NCBI GenBank assembly: GCA_036346255.1 | Contig: CM070619.1 | Coordinates: 34,602,342 to 34,666,341 of the forward strand | Length of the DNA: 64,000 nucleotides | From: Ampelocalamus luodianensis | Lineage: Eukaryota > Streptophyta > Magnoliopsida > Poales > Poaceae | Direction: 5' to 3' | In this document: piece by piece, positions 25,880 through 37,009 of the stretch | Position numbering within the stretch: position 1 is the first letter of the stretch | How the letters are laid out: every line of letters begins with the position of its first letter | The notes under the pieces: model-generated | The model's input: only the letters and a program-made list of their open reading frames with translations | Told to the model about the DNA's origin: nothing | Databases searched by the model: none | Made by a program: the position numbers and the translations under genes

Positions 25880-26683
25880 TCTAATCCATGTACTTCTTGC
25901 GGTTTCTCTTCCAAGGGCGGTTTCTTTACAATAGAAGCATCTTGTCTCGGCTCAGTCCAAGATTAGGCTTAGGCGTTGGCCGAGATCATATCTTTAACCT
26001 TACCCTTATTCTTTGGCCATGGCTTACCCTTTTTCTTGAAGCTAGACTTGTTCTGACCCATCACATGGCTAGGCCTGCACACTTCTTAATGTCATTCTCT
26101 GCTTGTTTTGAGCATCCCACAAAGCTCATTAAGGCCCTTATCCGCCCCATGCATATGGTAGTTAAATGAAATGCCCATAGCTAGGTGGAAGAGACGCTAA
26201 ATGAAATCGATTGCCAACTCTTGGCCAATTGGAAAACCAAGTTTATCCAAAGTCCGATTGTAACCAACCATTTTGATCACATGTGGGCCTACGGGTGCAC
26301 CTTCATAACTTGCATTCCGAGAAAGCCTTAGAGACATTGAACCGCTCGGTCCTCGGCCCGTGTGCGAACATGTCCTTAAGCGCTATGATCATATCATACG
26401 CTTCGATCCTCAAACCGCTTTGAAGGTCGGGTTCCATGCATGCAAGCATAAGACGACTAATCTCAAGAGAGTCATCACATGCTTTCTTGTAGGCATTTTT
26501 AACAAAAGTGAGACGCATTATTTGCGAGTTCTTACGGGATTGGGGTGTCGAACGTTTTCCTTTTATACGCCACGAGAACAATTCTCGATTACGGACCAAA
26601 TCCAAATAGTTTGTTCCATTTAATTTCTCTTTCTCAAGAATCGATCGCAAAGCAAAAGGGTGTGCGTGGTTGCTAGATGCCAT
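25880..26683 (-). pseudogene. copia gag remnant
   Basis: The start ATG is at 26683-26681 (MASSNHAHPFALRSILEKEK, followed by L-N-G-T-N-Y, the conserved opening of copia gag). About 145 residues are open to 26303. Frames then change; a CCHC knuckle begins CFYCKET at 25939-25928, but its His and last Cys are displaced by frame changes. Gag forms the cytoplasmic particle that packages element RNA. It lies 1.4 kb downstream of the 5' LTR, as expected. Confidence 0.75.
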
Positions 26684-28092
26684 TGATCTACAATAGGAAA
26701 TGCAAAATACTAAGACAAATAAAACCATGATAGAGTAAAGCGTATTAAACAAATTTAATAGAATGTACTCCCACTAAAATCAACATCCTCTGTTGATTCT
26801 TAGCGATTCAAGATCCGCATTAACGAGTCTACTAGTGAGCTTTTGCATCACCGCTAGGAGACAAGGTATTTCTAAGCAACACCTTGCTAATCATATCTCT
26901 ATATGACTCTTGTTGTTGGGTGACATCTCTATGCCCCGCGCCCAACCTTTATGCCCCAAGGCCCATAACCTTTATGATAACCTTGTTAAGTTCACCAACC
27001 TTATGCATGTAAGTATCCGATACAAAACCCATCTAGTCAAGGAAAGTTGATGGTGCCCTAATTTTATAGACCCACCATCAATTTACAAGACATGGGATGG
27101 TGCAAAGTTTAATTGGGAGGGCATATGTTTAACTTAACATTTTGTGAGGATCGCTATACTTCTACCATTCAAACATGCATAGGAGTAAAACAATAGAAAT
27201 AGCATTCACACAGTTGTGACTCAAGATGGCCCATTTTCTCATGGTGATCTCCATCGCCATAGAATCATCCACCATGATGATCTCCATCTCCATGGTTCAT
27301 GTGTGCCATCCTCCAAGTGATGTGTCCTCCGAGTACTACTATAAGCTATTACTTATAACAACTAGTAATAAAATACATGGATACTAGGAATCATCACAAG
27401 TCGGCACGCAGCCGTTAATACAATACTTTGACAACACAATGGCTCGGCCGTGTTGCCGCACCCACGACACGCAGTCATGCAAATATTACAAACATGCATC
27501 ACATACACATTAGGCCATACGGTCACATACATCCCGCAAAAACAAGTTTATGCATAGAATCGCAATCTCTGGGATAGGGGTCGAGGGGTTTCCCCATCAG
27601 GGTTCGAAGGCGGCGCCCTATCGGTATCTCCAAGCGGAAATTGTAAAAAAGAGATCCAATCTATGCAATTTTTACATAGGATTTTGATCGCAAATCATAT
27701 TTACCACAAATCGACTCATCGTTAGGATTCGACCAATTTGTATCGATCTTCGCATGCCGCAACCGGTTTTACGTGTCACCGCTACCCCGATGGCGAATCC
27801 GACCGTAGGGGTATGTTGTTTCACGACCTTAGCAGCATGATCACGGTACATCGATTATTAATCTAGGTTCCGATTCGATCAATCATATTGATCTTCGCAT
27901 TCATAACCGGTTTCGTGTCACCGCTCTACCCTGATGGCGAATCCGACCGGTAGGGTATGTTGTTTCACGACCTTAGCGGCATGATCACGAAACCAGATCA
28001 ATCCATTACGAGAACTATACAATCGATCACATCGATCATACCGATTTACATATCGCCATATGCAAATCACGAACCTATAACATGACAAAGAA

Positions 28093-28105
28093 CCGCCTGA
28101 TACCA
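28093..28105 (-). other. Primer binding site of the copia element
   Basis: On the minus strand TGGTATCAGGCGG starts two bases after the 5' LTR. It matches the usual initiator-Met primer site for its first nine bases. Confidence 0.75.
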
Positions 28106-28107
28106 CT

Positions 28108-29425
28108 CGTTGGGAAACGGGCGAGGCTACACTAGCGCAAATTAAAAATTCTACCCGTAAACCAAGATCACTGCGATTATAGATCACGGTCTTACCACTA
28201 GACGCGCAGCGGAAGTTGATGCAACGCGTCGGGGCGGTGTAGTCGTGCATCGGTTGATGCGACGTCCGCAGCGTAGTAGTCGTACTACTTCCTCGCCCTC
28301 GTCGCGGCGTCCCACGCACTCCTTTCTTGCGGTTCGTCCCAACGCCACGAGATGCAAATACCTCAAAGGTATCCACACGTGCGGAGGAAGCGACGCACGC
28401 CGGACTACTAGATCCGCGCGAGCGACTAGGGCGTGGGAGGGTGGCGCCGTGGTTTGAGGATGTCACGAAAAACTCAACCTCAACCAAACGCCCCCTCTCC
28501 TTTTATAGACGTCCTTATAATGGGCTTCTACGAATAGAGGCCCATTAGGACTCAATGCCCGATCTAATTTAGATCCAATCCGAATTAGGCTTCACCCTTA
28601 AGTGTGTGACCCTATGGTTCACATATGTTTAGACATGACGCAGTACACATACTTGGTCAATAGTTGGTAGCGCCTCTAGCAAGACGTGCCAACTCCTAAA
28701 CATACGTAAAGATCATATCGGACGAACCATCACAACGTTATGTACATGCCAATCCCTTTGCCTCACGATATCCAAATCGAGCTCCAAGTCGACCACTCTT
28801 TCTCGATCCGTGATCCTAATCCCTTACTAGGTTAACTCTTAACCTTAAGTAGCATGGCCATGCATTTACTCGATCCGATCACTCGAGGCCCAGAGATATC
28901 TCTCTCGGTAGAGAGGGGCAAATCCCATCTCGATCGACCATGTCTCAGTGATGCTTCATGACAAACCCGAAGCTACCTTTATAACTACCCGATTCACGAG
29001 TAGCGCTTTGATAGCCCCTAAGTAGGTCGATTCACATCTCAAGTACATACGACAATCTCGTGTCTAAGGACAAGGCGTACACATTGTGTAGAGAGAACCA
29101 TAAGAATAATTACTATATCTCATGTTGGGTCGGTCCAACCCCATGTTCTAAACATGTGTCCACATTATTGGTTTGACATCTCCATGTCTATGACACGTGA
29201 AACATGGTCATCAACCGATACATGTGCTAATCCATCATTCACGTGTGTCCTCACATGAACTCGACTAGGGACAACTTTAGAATAACCATACAAGTAAAGA
29301 GTTTCACAAACAAGTCACATACTTGTTAATCAACACAAAGGCAATATTCAAGGAACATTTATTAAATCATGGATACAATGAAATATCATCATCAATATGA
29401 TTGCCTCTAGGGCATATCTCCAACA
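28108..29425 (-). repeat. 5' LTR of the copia element
   Basis: Nearly identical to 21473-22788 over long AT-rich runs. Its inner end reads CG instead of the expected TG. Confidence 0.92.
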
Positions 29426-32400
29426 GGTATGTGACCCCTCTGAAAAATTTCACAATTTTTAGAAATTATTCGAATGTTTTTGGGGGTCACTCAAACTTAT
29501 TCAATTCTCGTCAAACTGGAACCAGCACCTTGTTGAATTTTGGAGGAAAATGTATAGTACAAAACCTCTGCAAAATTTACACAAGGTCAATAACTCAGCT
29601 AGCAAGCTCCTGTTAAAACTTCATAATTTTTGGAGTTAGTTTGCTGCCTCAAATAATTCTCCTTAGATCAGCTCTTGTTGGAACTCAGATTCAGGAACCC
29701 TAGATCTGAGTCTGACTCAGACCCGAGTCGCTCACCTGTCTGCTCGCTTGAGCCGCTCCCTAGACCTCCTCGGCTCGGTCTCGGTGTGCGCGTGAGTGGG
29801 GTCGGGATTGTGGTCGTGAGGCTCACGACCTCCCGGGGTGCGCTAGCCTCCAGAGGTTTGAGGTACTCGTGGCCGCCCATCCCCAATCTAAAGGCCCACG
29901 ACCTCCCGAGGACCTCCTCACTCGCAAAGGACCTCCCCACCTCGGGTGATCTGGGACGTCCAGGACCACCCCGAGTGCATCGGGGACGCTCAGACCTCCC
30001 TCACCCTCGTTCTTCCTCCCGACCTCCCCGAGGTCCGGTCATCTCGGTTGTCACGCGCGCTGTGTGTGTCGACCAGAGCAGATTGGGAGCAGTGAGATGT
30101 CACCTTTATGTCCTTGTCAACGGCTACCTCGACAACCTTTATTTCAGACAAGCACCTTTTTCTCAAAGTCCTCCTTTCCACCGCCTGCTGCGTTTCATGT
30201 ACTTTCATGGCGGGACTTTTGACTTATGCACCATGGAGCTCCACCTTGCTCCTCCTTTGCTCTCTCGGCTTTATTGAAACCCCGAGCTCCTCACTCAATC
30301 TTTTAGACTTCCTCTCCTCATCCAGCCTCTTTGTGGTCACTTGGGTTCATTTCTCAAAACTCCGAGACCTCCATTGTCCGGCTTTGAAGCTCCTTGAAGA
30401 CATCCGAGCTCCAGTGGTTCAATTGCATTTCTTGGCACGCCGACTTGTCCATTTGGGCACTTTGGGCATTTCCTAACTTACCTTGTTTGGCCTCCTCGGG
30501 GATTGTCAAAGTGGGAACACGCCTTGAAGTCGAATTTCTTTCTTCCTCATCTCCGCTTGCACCATTGTTGTCGAGCTCTTTCGCCATCCCTGCACCTCCT
30601 CCATTCTCGGTGAGTACCTTAGCTTTGGAAATCCGGCTCTGTTGGTCCTCGTTAGCTTTCCTTTTGTCGATTCTGCACCTCCGTGGTTATCTCCGGCTAG
30701 CCGCTTGATAGGGTGAGCTTTTGCTCTAGTTTTGGCACCCTAGATCCTCCTCGTTATTTAGAGTTCACCTCGCCCTGGTTCCATTGCATGGACCACGTCG
30801 CGTGTGAGCCGTTGAGCGCTCGGGATGTTGCCTGCAAGCTCCCATTTTCGCCGTCTTTTAGGACGGCTTTAATGCACAATCATTGCTAATCATTGGTGCA
30901 TTAATCGTAATAATCCGCATGGCTGTGGTGTCACCGCATGTGGGCCATGGGCTTAGAAATTAAATCGAAGCCTTTTAGTGCCCCTTTTTTTGGTTCATTT
31001 ATTGCCAATCATCAAGGGCAATAGATTTGTCTTAGCCGCCTCATTGTCGCTGTCCGAGGTCCGCGCTTTAACAAAGACCTTGGACCTCTCGGGTTCTTCG
31101 TGACCGCCTAGACCTCCCCAAGTTTAGATCTCGACCTTTAGATCTTTCCGCAAAACCTTTTAGTATAAGACCTCCCTCGGTCCTTTTGCAAAGGCCACCT
31201 CTAAGCCACTCCCGAGGTCCTCTTTGTAAAAGGACCACCCCTTGCCGTGTTGCCAAAACCACCCTCTCGGACCTCTTCCGAAGTCCTCTTTGCAAAAGAC
31301 CTCCCCTTGGTCATTTTTGCAAAGACCACCCTCGGGGTCCTCTTTGTAAAAAACCACCCCTGGCATTTTACCAAGAAAACCCCCGCTCAGACCTCCCCTA
31401 GTGCTCGGGACCGCCAGATCTCGATCTGACGGTCACGACCTCTGTTAGGCGCGTAGACCTCCTTGCGTGCGCTGTGCGCGCTCTGGTCGTGATCGTTGGA
31501 TCAGATCTCAACGGTCCGCACTCTCCCACGTGCGGGAGGAGGTCTTTCCCATGCGCCGTGCTTCAAGGTCCAGGCCCGCGATGCAAGATCGCCCACGACC
31601 TCTCCTTTTTCCTTCGGTTCATTCGGACCTCCCGAGAGCTCAAGTTTTCTAAGCCTTTTGATGTTCCAAATTTCAAAAGTGCATAACTTTGTCATTTTAA
31701 CTCCTTTTGAATGATTCCGATTGTCAGAGCTCTGTTAGTATATGAACTTTAACTGAGAATGAATTTAGGCAATCATTATGAAATAGAAAATGATATAAAC
31801 TGCATGAACTTATTTAATATGAAATAGTGGTTTAGAAATTCATTGAAAATTTGTAAACGATAATTTATTCTCTGTAATACCTAGCTGAGCAAACTAAGTT
31901 TTGTTAAGACCCACTAGGATTGTACTGTAATATAGAATAGGTCTTCATTTGATCCTTGCCACTCAAATTAATGGTTCACTAGTTTTAGAACTTAGAGAAA
32001 TCATAACTAATTCATTTCAAATCCAAATTGTGCAAACTCAGTTTTGTTGTTGTTAGATAACCATACCTAACCACCATAAAAAAATTTCAAGTTCCAGATC
32101 ATTCTAGAAATTTTCGTCATGAATGATGAATCGTAATTAATTTAATTATGATTTTTCAGTGAGAGAACTTAGATTAGCCATATCTTTTCATGCTAAGTCC
32201 AATTGACTGTTTCTCGTTTCTAAATTTGTCTAAAATCAACCTCTAGCTCTGTAGAAATTTCATTGCATTTGGATAACTTTTCTTTGTTGAGTTTTATTTG
32301 GAGTTCTTGTTCTTATTTGGTTATCGCCTTTTCGCGTAGGTTCCAAGGAATTATTGATTACGTGAGTGAATCCTCTGCAGCAAGAAAGTGATCTACAGCA

Positions 32401-33980
32401 AGGCAAGCAGTTTGATCATATCCACTCCATCCCATTACTTTTAAAATCTAATACTTTGTTTTACTTGTATGTATGCATGCTCTTGTGTCAATGATTAATT
32501 TTTCCGAATAGAGGTAGCTAATCCTATTGCATGGTTTCCCTTAAATTGTTCGCCCCTTCCACTACCTTAGGAATATTATCCTCACCGGTGAATTAGAGCC
32601 CGGTGAATGATTTAGGGCCTCTTATTTGTCTTTACGATATGATGCTTAGCAATGCTTAGTTACCGGTAGAATTGGGCGGTTATCGACCTAGTCGATAGCC
32701 TTGGTCACATACAACATATTATCGCTTATGATTTCAGCCTTGTACCATGTTTACTTGTGAAAACTAAAATCTAAAAACAAAATGATTTAGACTTGGGCAT
32801 AATGGTATGTTGGTGTGCTTCTGGGTGTGACTGGAATGGTGCCCGAGTCAACAAGGACCGAACATCTTGTTACACTGAACCAAGCATTTTAGCGTGCTAA
32901 CCACACTAGAGGGTATGGGACCTCTCTTGACTTAGTACTTTGGCGTGTATTGGCTCCGGGTCGCAGAGCCGCAGGAGGGATGGTCTTGGGAGCATTGTAG
33001 TGTCCGAAGGTTTCCCCACAACGGTGGTTGTCTTTCGCTTGCAATGTAAGCGTATGGGTTTCTATCCATACGAGCGGCTCGTAGTTAATACACAAGATTG
33101 GAAATGTCTCAGAGGACTTAGCCGTGCACGCATACCTACTGAAGTGTGCTTTTGGCTTAAAGGCGGTCTCAAGTGTGGGTACATTGGTACACCTGCGCAG
33201 GTTAAAACTATTCGAATAGCCTCGTCCCTAGGTTATGGACACGCTTGGCAAGGTCTTTCAAGAGTTAGACTACAACCTTTTAAAATTAAAACTTGACATG
33301 GGTGGTACGAATGGGATTCGTGCTATGTGTGGTGGCTATTGGGATAGTCACCAATAGGTGGTTACTCTTGTACTTATTGTATCATTTGTTATTTCAACAA
33401 TTACAATCAGTTTGTCAAATTGCTTTGAATCTATTACATTATTGCAAATGAAAACTTGCTTTATGCTAAAAGTCACCCGAGCCACCTCCACTTAAATAAA
33501 GCTTGCATGTAGTTAATTATAGTTCTGTTATCCCTACACGTCGATCTTGCAGTACAAAAACAATTTTTGTATTCAGTTGCTTTGCTTAATGTTTTGTTGC
33601 GAGAGGAAGAAGGTGAGCCCCAAGGGCTTCCTTTTGTGAGACGTGCTTGGGTTTGGCGACTAGCTTGGCGGCCGGTTGGTGGCCTTGTGGGTAAAGGCAC
33701 ACTAATTGACTCTTTTGTTTTTGCCATCTTATGGCCCTTTTGCTTCATTGCCTATTTGCTATTTTGTTGTCAAGTTGGGCAGGTTGGCCCTTGTTGTAAT
33801 AAATCCTATTATGTATGTCTTTGTTAGATCTCATTGTATGGAATTGATGTATGATTTTGTAACAGGTGTGTATACTGCATTTGGAAGTATACATATCTCG
33901 GGGCTTGGTTTATTTGATTTGTGATGCTAGGGTCAATGGAAGACTAAGCCTTACAAGTCGAATAAACCGGGGTCCCCACA
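29426..33980 (+). repeat. 3' LTR of the gypsy element, second piece
   Basis: It opens with the copia target duplication GGTAT (29426-29430) and continues collinearly with 14402-18948. It ends GGTCCCCACA at 33980, followed by TAGGT. The longest open frames here (for example 29675-30277) are not conserved in the 5' LTR and are not coding. Confidence 0.92.
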
Positions 33981-33985
33981 TAGGT

Positions 33986-34248
33986 CTTAGAGGAGAGAGA
34001 AAAGGAGACAGAGAGTATTACGTATTACAACAAGGGAATCTTGAAGGAGAGGGAAGAGGAATATGGGCTTAGTTAGGAGCCGGTTCCATGGGAGGGGAGA
34101 GAAGATGATTGAGGGAGTGTTTTTTTTTTGTGTGGATCCCGCCAATAGATACTAAAGGAGTTCATATATCGTGGTATTTTTGTGCAGGTAAGATCTACTC
34201 ATATATGTTACCTTAAGACCTAAAAAGGTCTATACAACGTGGATGCTC
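33986..34248. mobile_element. MITE, right piece (see 14145-14175)
   Basis: It ends CAACGTGGATGCTC, the inverted partner of the left piece. Interior AT-rich and non-coding. Confidence 0.5.
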
Positions 34249-34656
34249 TTGATGCTACGGGAGTTGTTGTTTTTTTTGCAAAACCGAGCCTAATTGTTGT
34301 TGGAGCTTTCCCAAGAGATAATTTTGCTGCTGTTCGTACCGTGAAGATGGGCCAACCTAAGAATCATCTAGTGTGTGCTAGTTGATCCGTGTCATTCGGT
34401 GTCAAGATATTTGGCTAGATCTTTTAGTTTGTTAAGATTACACGGGATATACGGATATCACAGCTGGAGAAAAAAGCGGCAGGCTATTAGACTAACTGTG
34501 GGCCCGGTCTAGGTAGCCCCGAGAATTGTTGGTGCTCCTATTTATACGTGGTTTGCTTCTCCTCTGTTCGTCAAGGTCATTCTTCTCTACGCATCCATAA
34601 GGAAAAAATCATCAAGTCCTCATTGGTTGGCGTCGTGTTTAGGTTTAGCGGCAGCG
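34249..34656 (+). promoter_or_regulatory. Promoter and 5' leader of the RRM gene
   Basis: A TATA-like CTATTTATAC lies at 34538-34547, about 110 bases before the ATG at 34657. That leaves room for a leader of roughly 80 bases, which is pyrimidine-rich as in many highly expressed grass genes. The nearest upstream transposon edge is at 34248, so the promoter can be at most about 300 bp before MITE and LTR sequence begin. Confidence 0.5.
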
Positions 34657-35406
34657 ATGGCGGCGCCGTGGTGGGAAGACTCAACATGGAGTGATCGGTC
34701 CGGGCCCGAGTACCGCTGCTACGTGCGCAACCTCCCCTGGGCCACCGACGAGCGCTCCCTCAAGGATGCCTTCGCCTCCTACGGCCCGGTCAGCACCGAG
34801 GTGAGCTGGTTTCGTTCGGTTCGATGGCTGCTCGATGGTTCTGTGAAGTTAATTTCCGGGTCGTTTCCTTGGTTTGGATTCGGTTTTGCTGCCTTTTTGT
34901 TTGTTGCACGTTTACATCCGATCTGTCGTTGATCTGTTCCCGGACGAGCTTGATCTCTCTGTTCACTTATCCATAAAACTAATTGTCAAAGTTGAATCGA
35001 TAGTCTTTCTTGGATTCTCCACACCCGTTTATTCTTTTTCTTCATTTGCTTTTCGTTTAGTACTGTGCTGACTAATGAGTAATGACAGATCCCAGATCAA
35101 GGCGAGATATTTCTGTCCTGCTAGATAGTTGACTAGTTGTTGATCACCGTTTATTTCTGGTCGTTTGGTCTAAGTTCATCTTTTGCCCATGTTATATCTA
35201 ACTAATATGACGCCGTACGTGATTCCATTTTTTTTCAGATCGCCATCGACCGGGAGACGGGGAGGCCCCGTGGTTTCGGTTTCGTCACCTTCGAGGACAA
35301 CAAGTCGGTGCAGGACGCCATTGCGGGCATGAACGGCCAGGAGCTCGGCGGCCGCAACATCACTGTCGACTGGCCCAGCCGCGCTCCCTGCCGCGCGAGG
35401 GCGTGA
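34657..35406 (+). CDS. Glycine-rich-type RNA-binding protein, RRM only (one intron)
   Basis: Exon 1 is 34657-34800 (48 codons) and exon 2 is 35239-35406. The intron 34801-35238 has GTGAG at the donor and TTTTTCAG at the acceptor and is T-rich. The 103-residue product is nearly all one RNA-recognition motif: RNP2 is CYVRNLPW (residues 21-28) and RNP1 is RGFGFVTF (about 59-66), and DRETG before it is typical of plant glycine-rich RNA-binding proteins that bind nuclear or cytoplasmic RNA. The glycine-rich tail that defines the family is absent: the frame ends PSRAPCRARA-stop, although a shifted frame stays open to a TAG at about 35453. The G-P-V-S-T-E-I spacing looks slightly shorter than usual. 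ATG 34657 is chosen because the domain starts at once and the upstream frame begins only with TTG. It may be functional, truncated, or mis-sequenced near 35395. Confidence 0.75.
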
Positions 35407-35976
35407 ACAACGGCAAGGATCTCGGCCGGCCCCGCCGCGCGGCCAGTTACCGCTAGGCCCTAGCCAGTTATCCTATCGTTTTAATTGTCGTCGTTTCAAG
35501 TTGGGTATTCAGTATCGTCAGCTTCAAAAAATAAGTTAATTGAGTATCGTGTCGTCGTTCCTTGTTTGGTTTAGGGTTGTGAAATGGAACCTACGGTGAT
35601 GTTTTTATGTGGTCGTCCGGCCTTTCCGGCCTTTCCGGGGTATCCTTTGCTTATGGTTGCCAAACTTTTAGTCTTTACGCTTTTTTTTTGTAGCGCGGCG
35701 TCATTTTGTTTATCACGAGTGATTTGGCCTGATGATTTTTGGCCAAAAACACGACATATAGTGCCCTTGCCTTGTAGAGAAAAGGGCATGCGATTTGTGA
35801 CTGTTTTTGTGGCTCTTTCTGACGAGTCGTACTCGGTCGCCTGCTGTCGTTGTACACGCCCGAGATGAAGATGATGAGCTTCAATAGTGGTGTTCTAAAT
35901 GTCACGGTTGGCGTTATGATTAACGAAAACTACGCCCAATCCATCGGAATACGAAAAGTTGTGCTACGCCCGATAC
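35407..35976. other. 3' flank of the RRM gene
   Basis: T-rich sequence consistent with a 3' UTR to about 35580, with no sharp polyadenylation signal that I can name. No other gene is seen. Confidence 0.4.
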
Positions 35977-36186
35977 ATCGTAGTACAAAAAAATGGCACG
36001 AGTCCTGATCCAGTCCCTAGAGGGCCGTACACGTTCTCCACTGTTTGAGCATTGTAATACAAAAAAATGGCACAACGAAACACGAGTCTTAATCCAGTCC
36101 TGTACACGTTCTCCACCGTTCGAGCATTGTAATACAAAAAATGGGCACAACTAAACACCAGTCTTAATCCAGTCCTCATAGGACTG
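35977..36186. repeat. Three-copy tandem repeat, about 76 bp
   Basis: The words (a/t)gtacaaaaaaatggcac, 'ccagtcc', 'gtacacgttctccac' and 'gagcattgtaatac' recur in order three times, starting near 35981, 36056 and 36131. Confidence 0.8.
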
Positions 36187-36189
36187 GAC

Positions 36190-36774
36190 TTGTTCGCCGT
36201 TTCGGAGGACACCCCTCGACACGTTCGTGCTCTGGGAACCGGAGTAGCGGTGTAAGTAGGGCGGGCTTGTCCGTTTTAGACTTTCGGTTCACCCCGCAAA
36301 ACCAGTCCATAAACTCTCGCAATTTTTTTTTATAAAGGCAGCCAAGTTTCTAGCAGGCCAGCTTGCGTACACCGTCAGGCCGCTGCATAAGCGTGCCACA
36401 CTGTGACGCCTCCTCTCCCCTTCTTTCTCCTTGTCGTCGGCCGAGGCAGAGGCTTTACAAGCCCAGGCGATAGCGAGTGAGCGCTCGCGAAGGAGACGAG
36501 ATGCGAGTGCAAGGGAAGCCTCTCGCCGCCTCAACCCCCCGAGCTTTGGGAGTTCGTGGCACTCCGTCAGCGAGCCTCGCCGCAAATCTCCGATCCGAGG
36601 AGCCACTGTTAATTCCCCGTAGGTACGTACCTCGATCCGGAGTAGCTTCGATCCGATTGGGATTTCCCCACGCTTCGAGGAGATGAGCGTGGAGAGCCCT
36701 GGTAGAGATTGTTTTATTGTTTTTTTTCAGTGAATCACTTGTTTTTTTTTGGACAAAAAAAGCAAAGCTTCCTG
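36190..36774 (+). other. Probable leader/first-intron region of the broken gene at 36775
   Basis: GC-rich 36400-36680 with a donor-like CCGTAGGTACGT at about 36617, then a T-rich tract to 36770. This fits a non-coding first exon and intron, but it is inference only. Confidence 0.3.
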
Positions 36775-37009
36775 ATGTTTAGTGTCACGACCCCGCCGCC
36801 GCCGCCAGGGTCGGCGCCACAGGAGAAGGCCGCCAACTAGAACAAGCGGAAGTACTGTGCCGAGCCGCCGTCCGCCGAGCTGGATCCCTTCGGTCTAGAG
36901 TACTCACTGACGGCGGACTGCGTAGGGCTCGAGTTCTTGTCGCCTGAGAAGGTCGCCATGGCGGCGGTGGCCGCAGCTGCCTCCGAGGATGTCAACCTCG
37001 ACCTCATCC
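36775..37009 (+). pseudogene. N-terminal exon resembling RF298-type E3 ubiquitin ligases, cut by an LTR
   Basis: From ATG 36775 the frame reads a proline run, then GSAPQEK, then N-x-NKRKY-x-AEPP and later LEYSLTADCVGLEFLSPEK, ending in the LTR at 37010. A QEK...NKRKYRAEPP block followed by a Y-x-h...F-E-F-x-P-E-K stretch is, as I remember it, the N-terminal layout of plant RF298/RF4-like putative RING E3 ligases; the RING itself would be far downstream and is not in this window. There is an in-frame TAG at 36838-36840 (codon 22), where the family would have Lys or Gly next to NKRK. The rest of the gene does not reappear after the LTR element ends at 56094. The family assignment is tentative. 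Confidence 0.4.

Larger units (their letters stand above)
21473..29425 (-). mobile_element. Ty1/copia retrotransposon, complete with LTRs, coding region broken
   Basis: Two LTRs of 1316 and 1318 bp flank 5.3 kb. Target duplication GGTAT is at 21468-21472 and 29426-29430. Read on the minus strand the LTR starts TGTTGGAGATATGCC, a start widespread in grass copia elements of the Angela/Tork kind. The 5' LTR is therefore the right one. Primer site, gag, integrase, reverse transcriptase, RNase H and polypurine tract follow in copia order (integrase before reverse transcriptase). Many frameshifts break the single polyprotein. It inserted into the 3' LTR of the 14176-33980 gypsy element and is therefore younger than it. 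Confidence 0.93.
14176..33980 (+). mobile_element. Non-autonomous Ty3/gypsy-type retrotransposon with 4.77-kb LTRs
   Basis: Both LTRs begin TGTAACATCCC and end GGTCCCCACA, and the element is bounded by TAGGT at 14171-14175 and 33981-33985, a perfect 5-bp duplication. The 5' LTR is 14176-18948. The 3' LTR is 21245-33980, and once the nested copia element and its duplication are removed it is 4778 bp against 4773 bp. The internal region is only 2296 bp and has a Met-tRNA-type primer site, a gag-protease remnant and a polypurine tract, but no reverse transcriptase, RNase H or integrase. LTRs longer than the interior, together with the missing pol, match the LARD class of non-autonomous elements, which need enzymes from a relative. 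Confidence 0.9.

Noticed and set aside
29675..30277. A 200-codon plus-strand open frame
   Set aside because: It is inside the 3' LTR of the gypsy element; the 5' LTR counterpart (14690-15260) is broken, so it is a chance frame.
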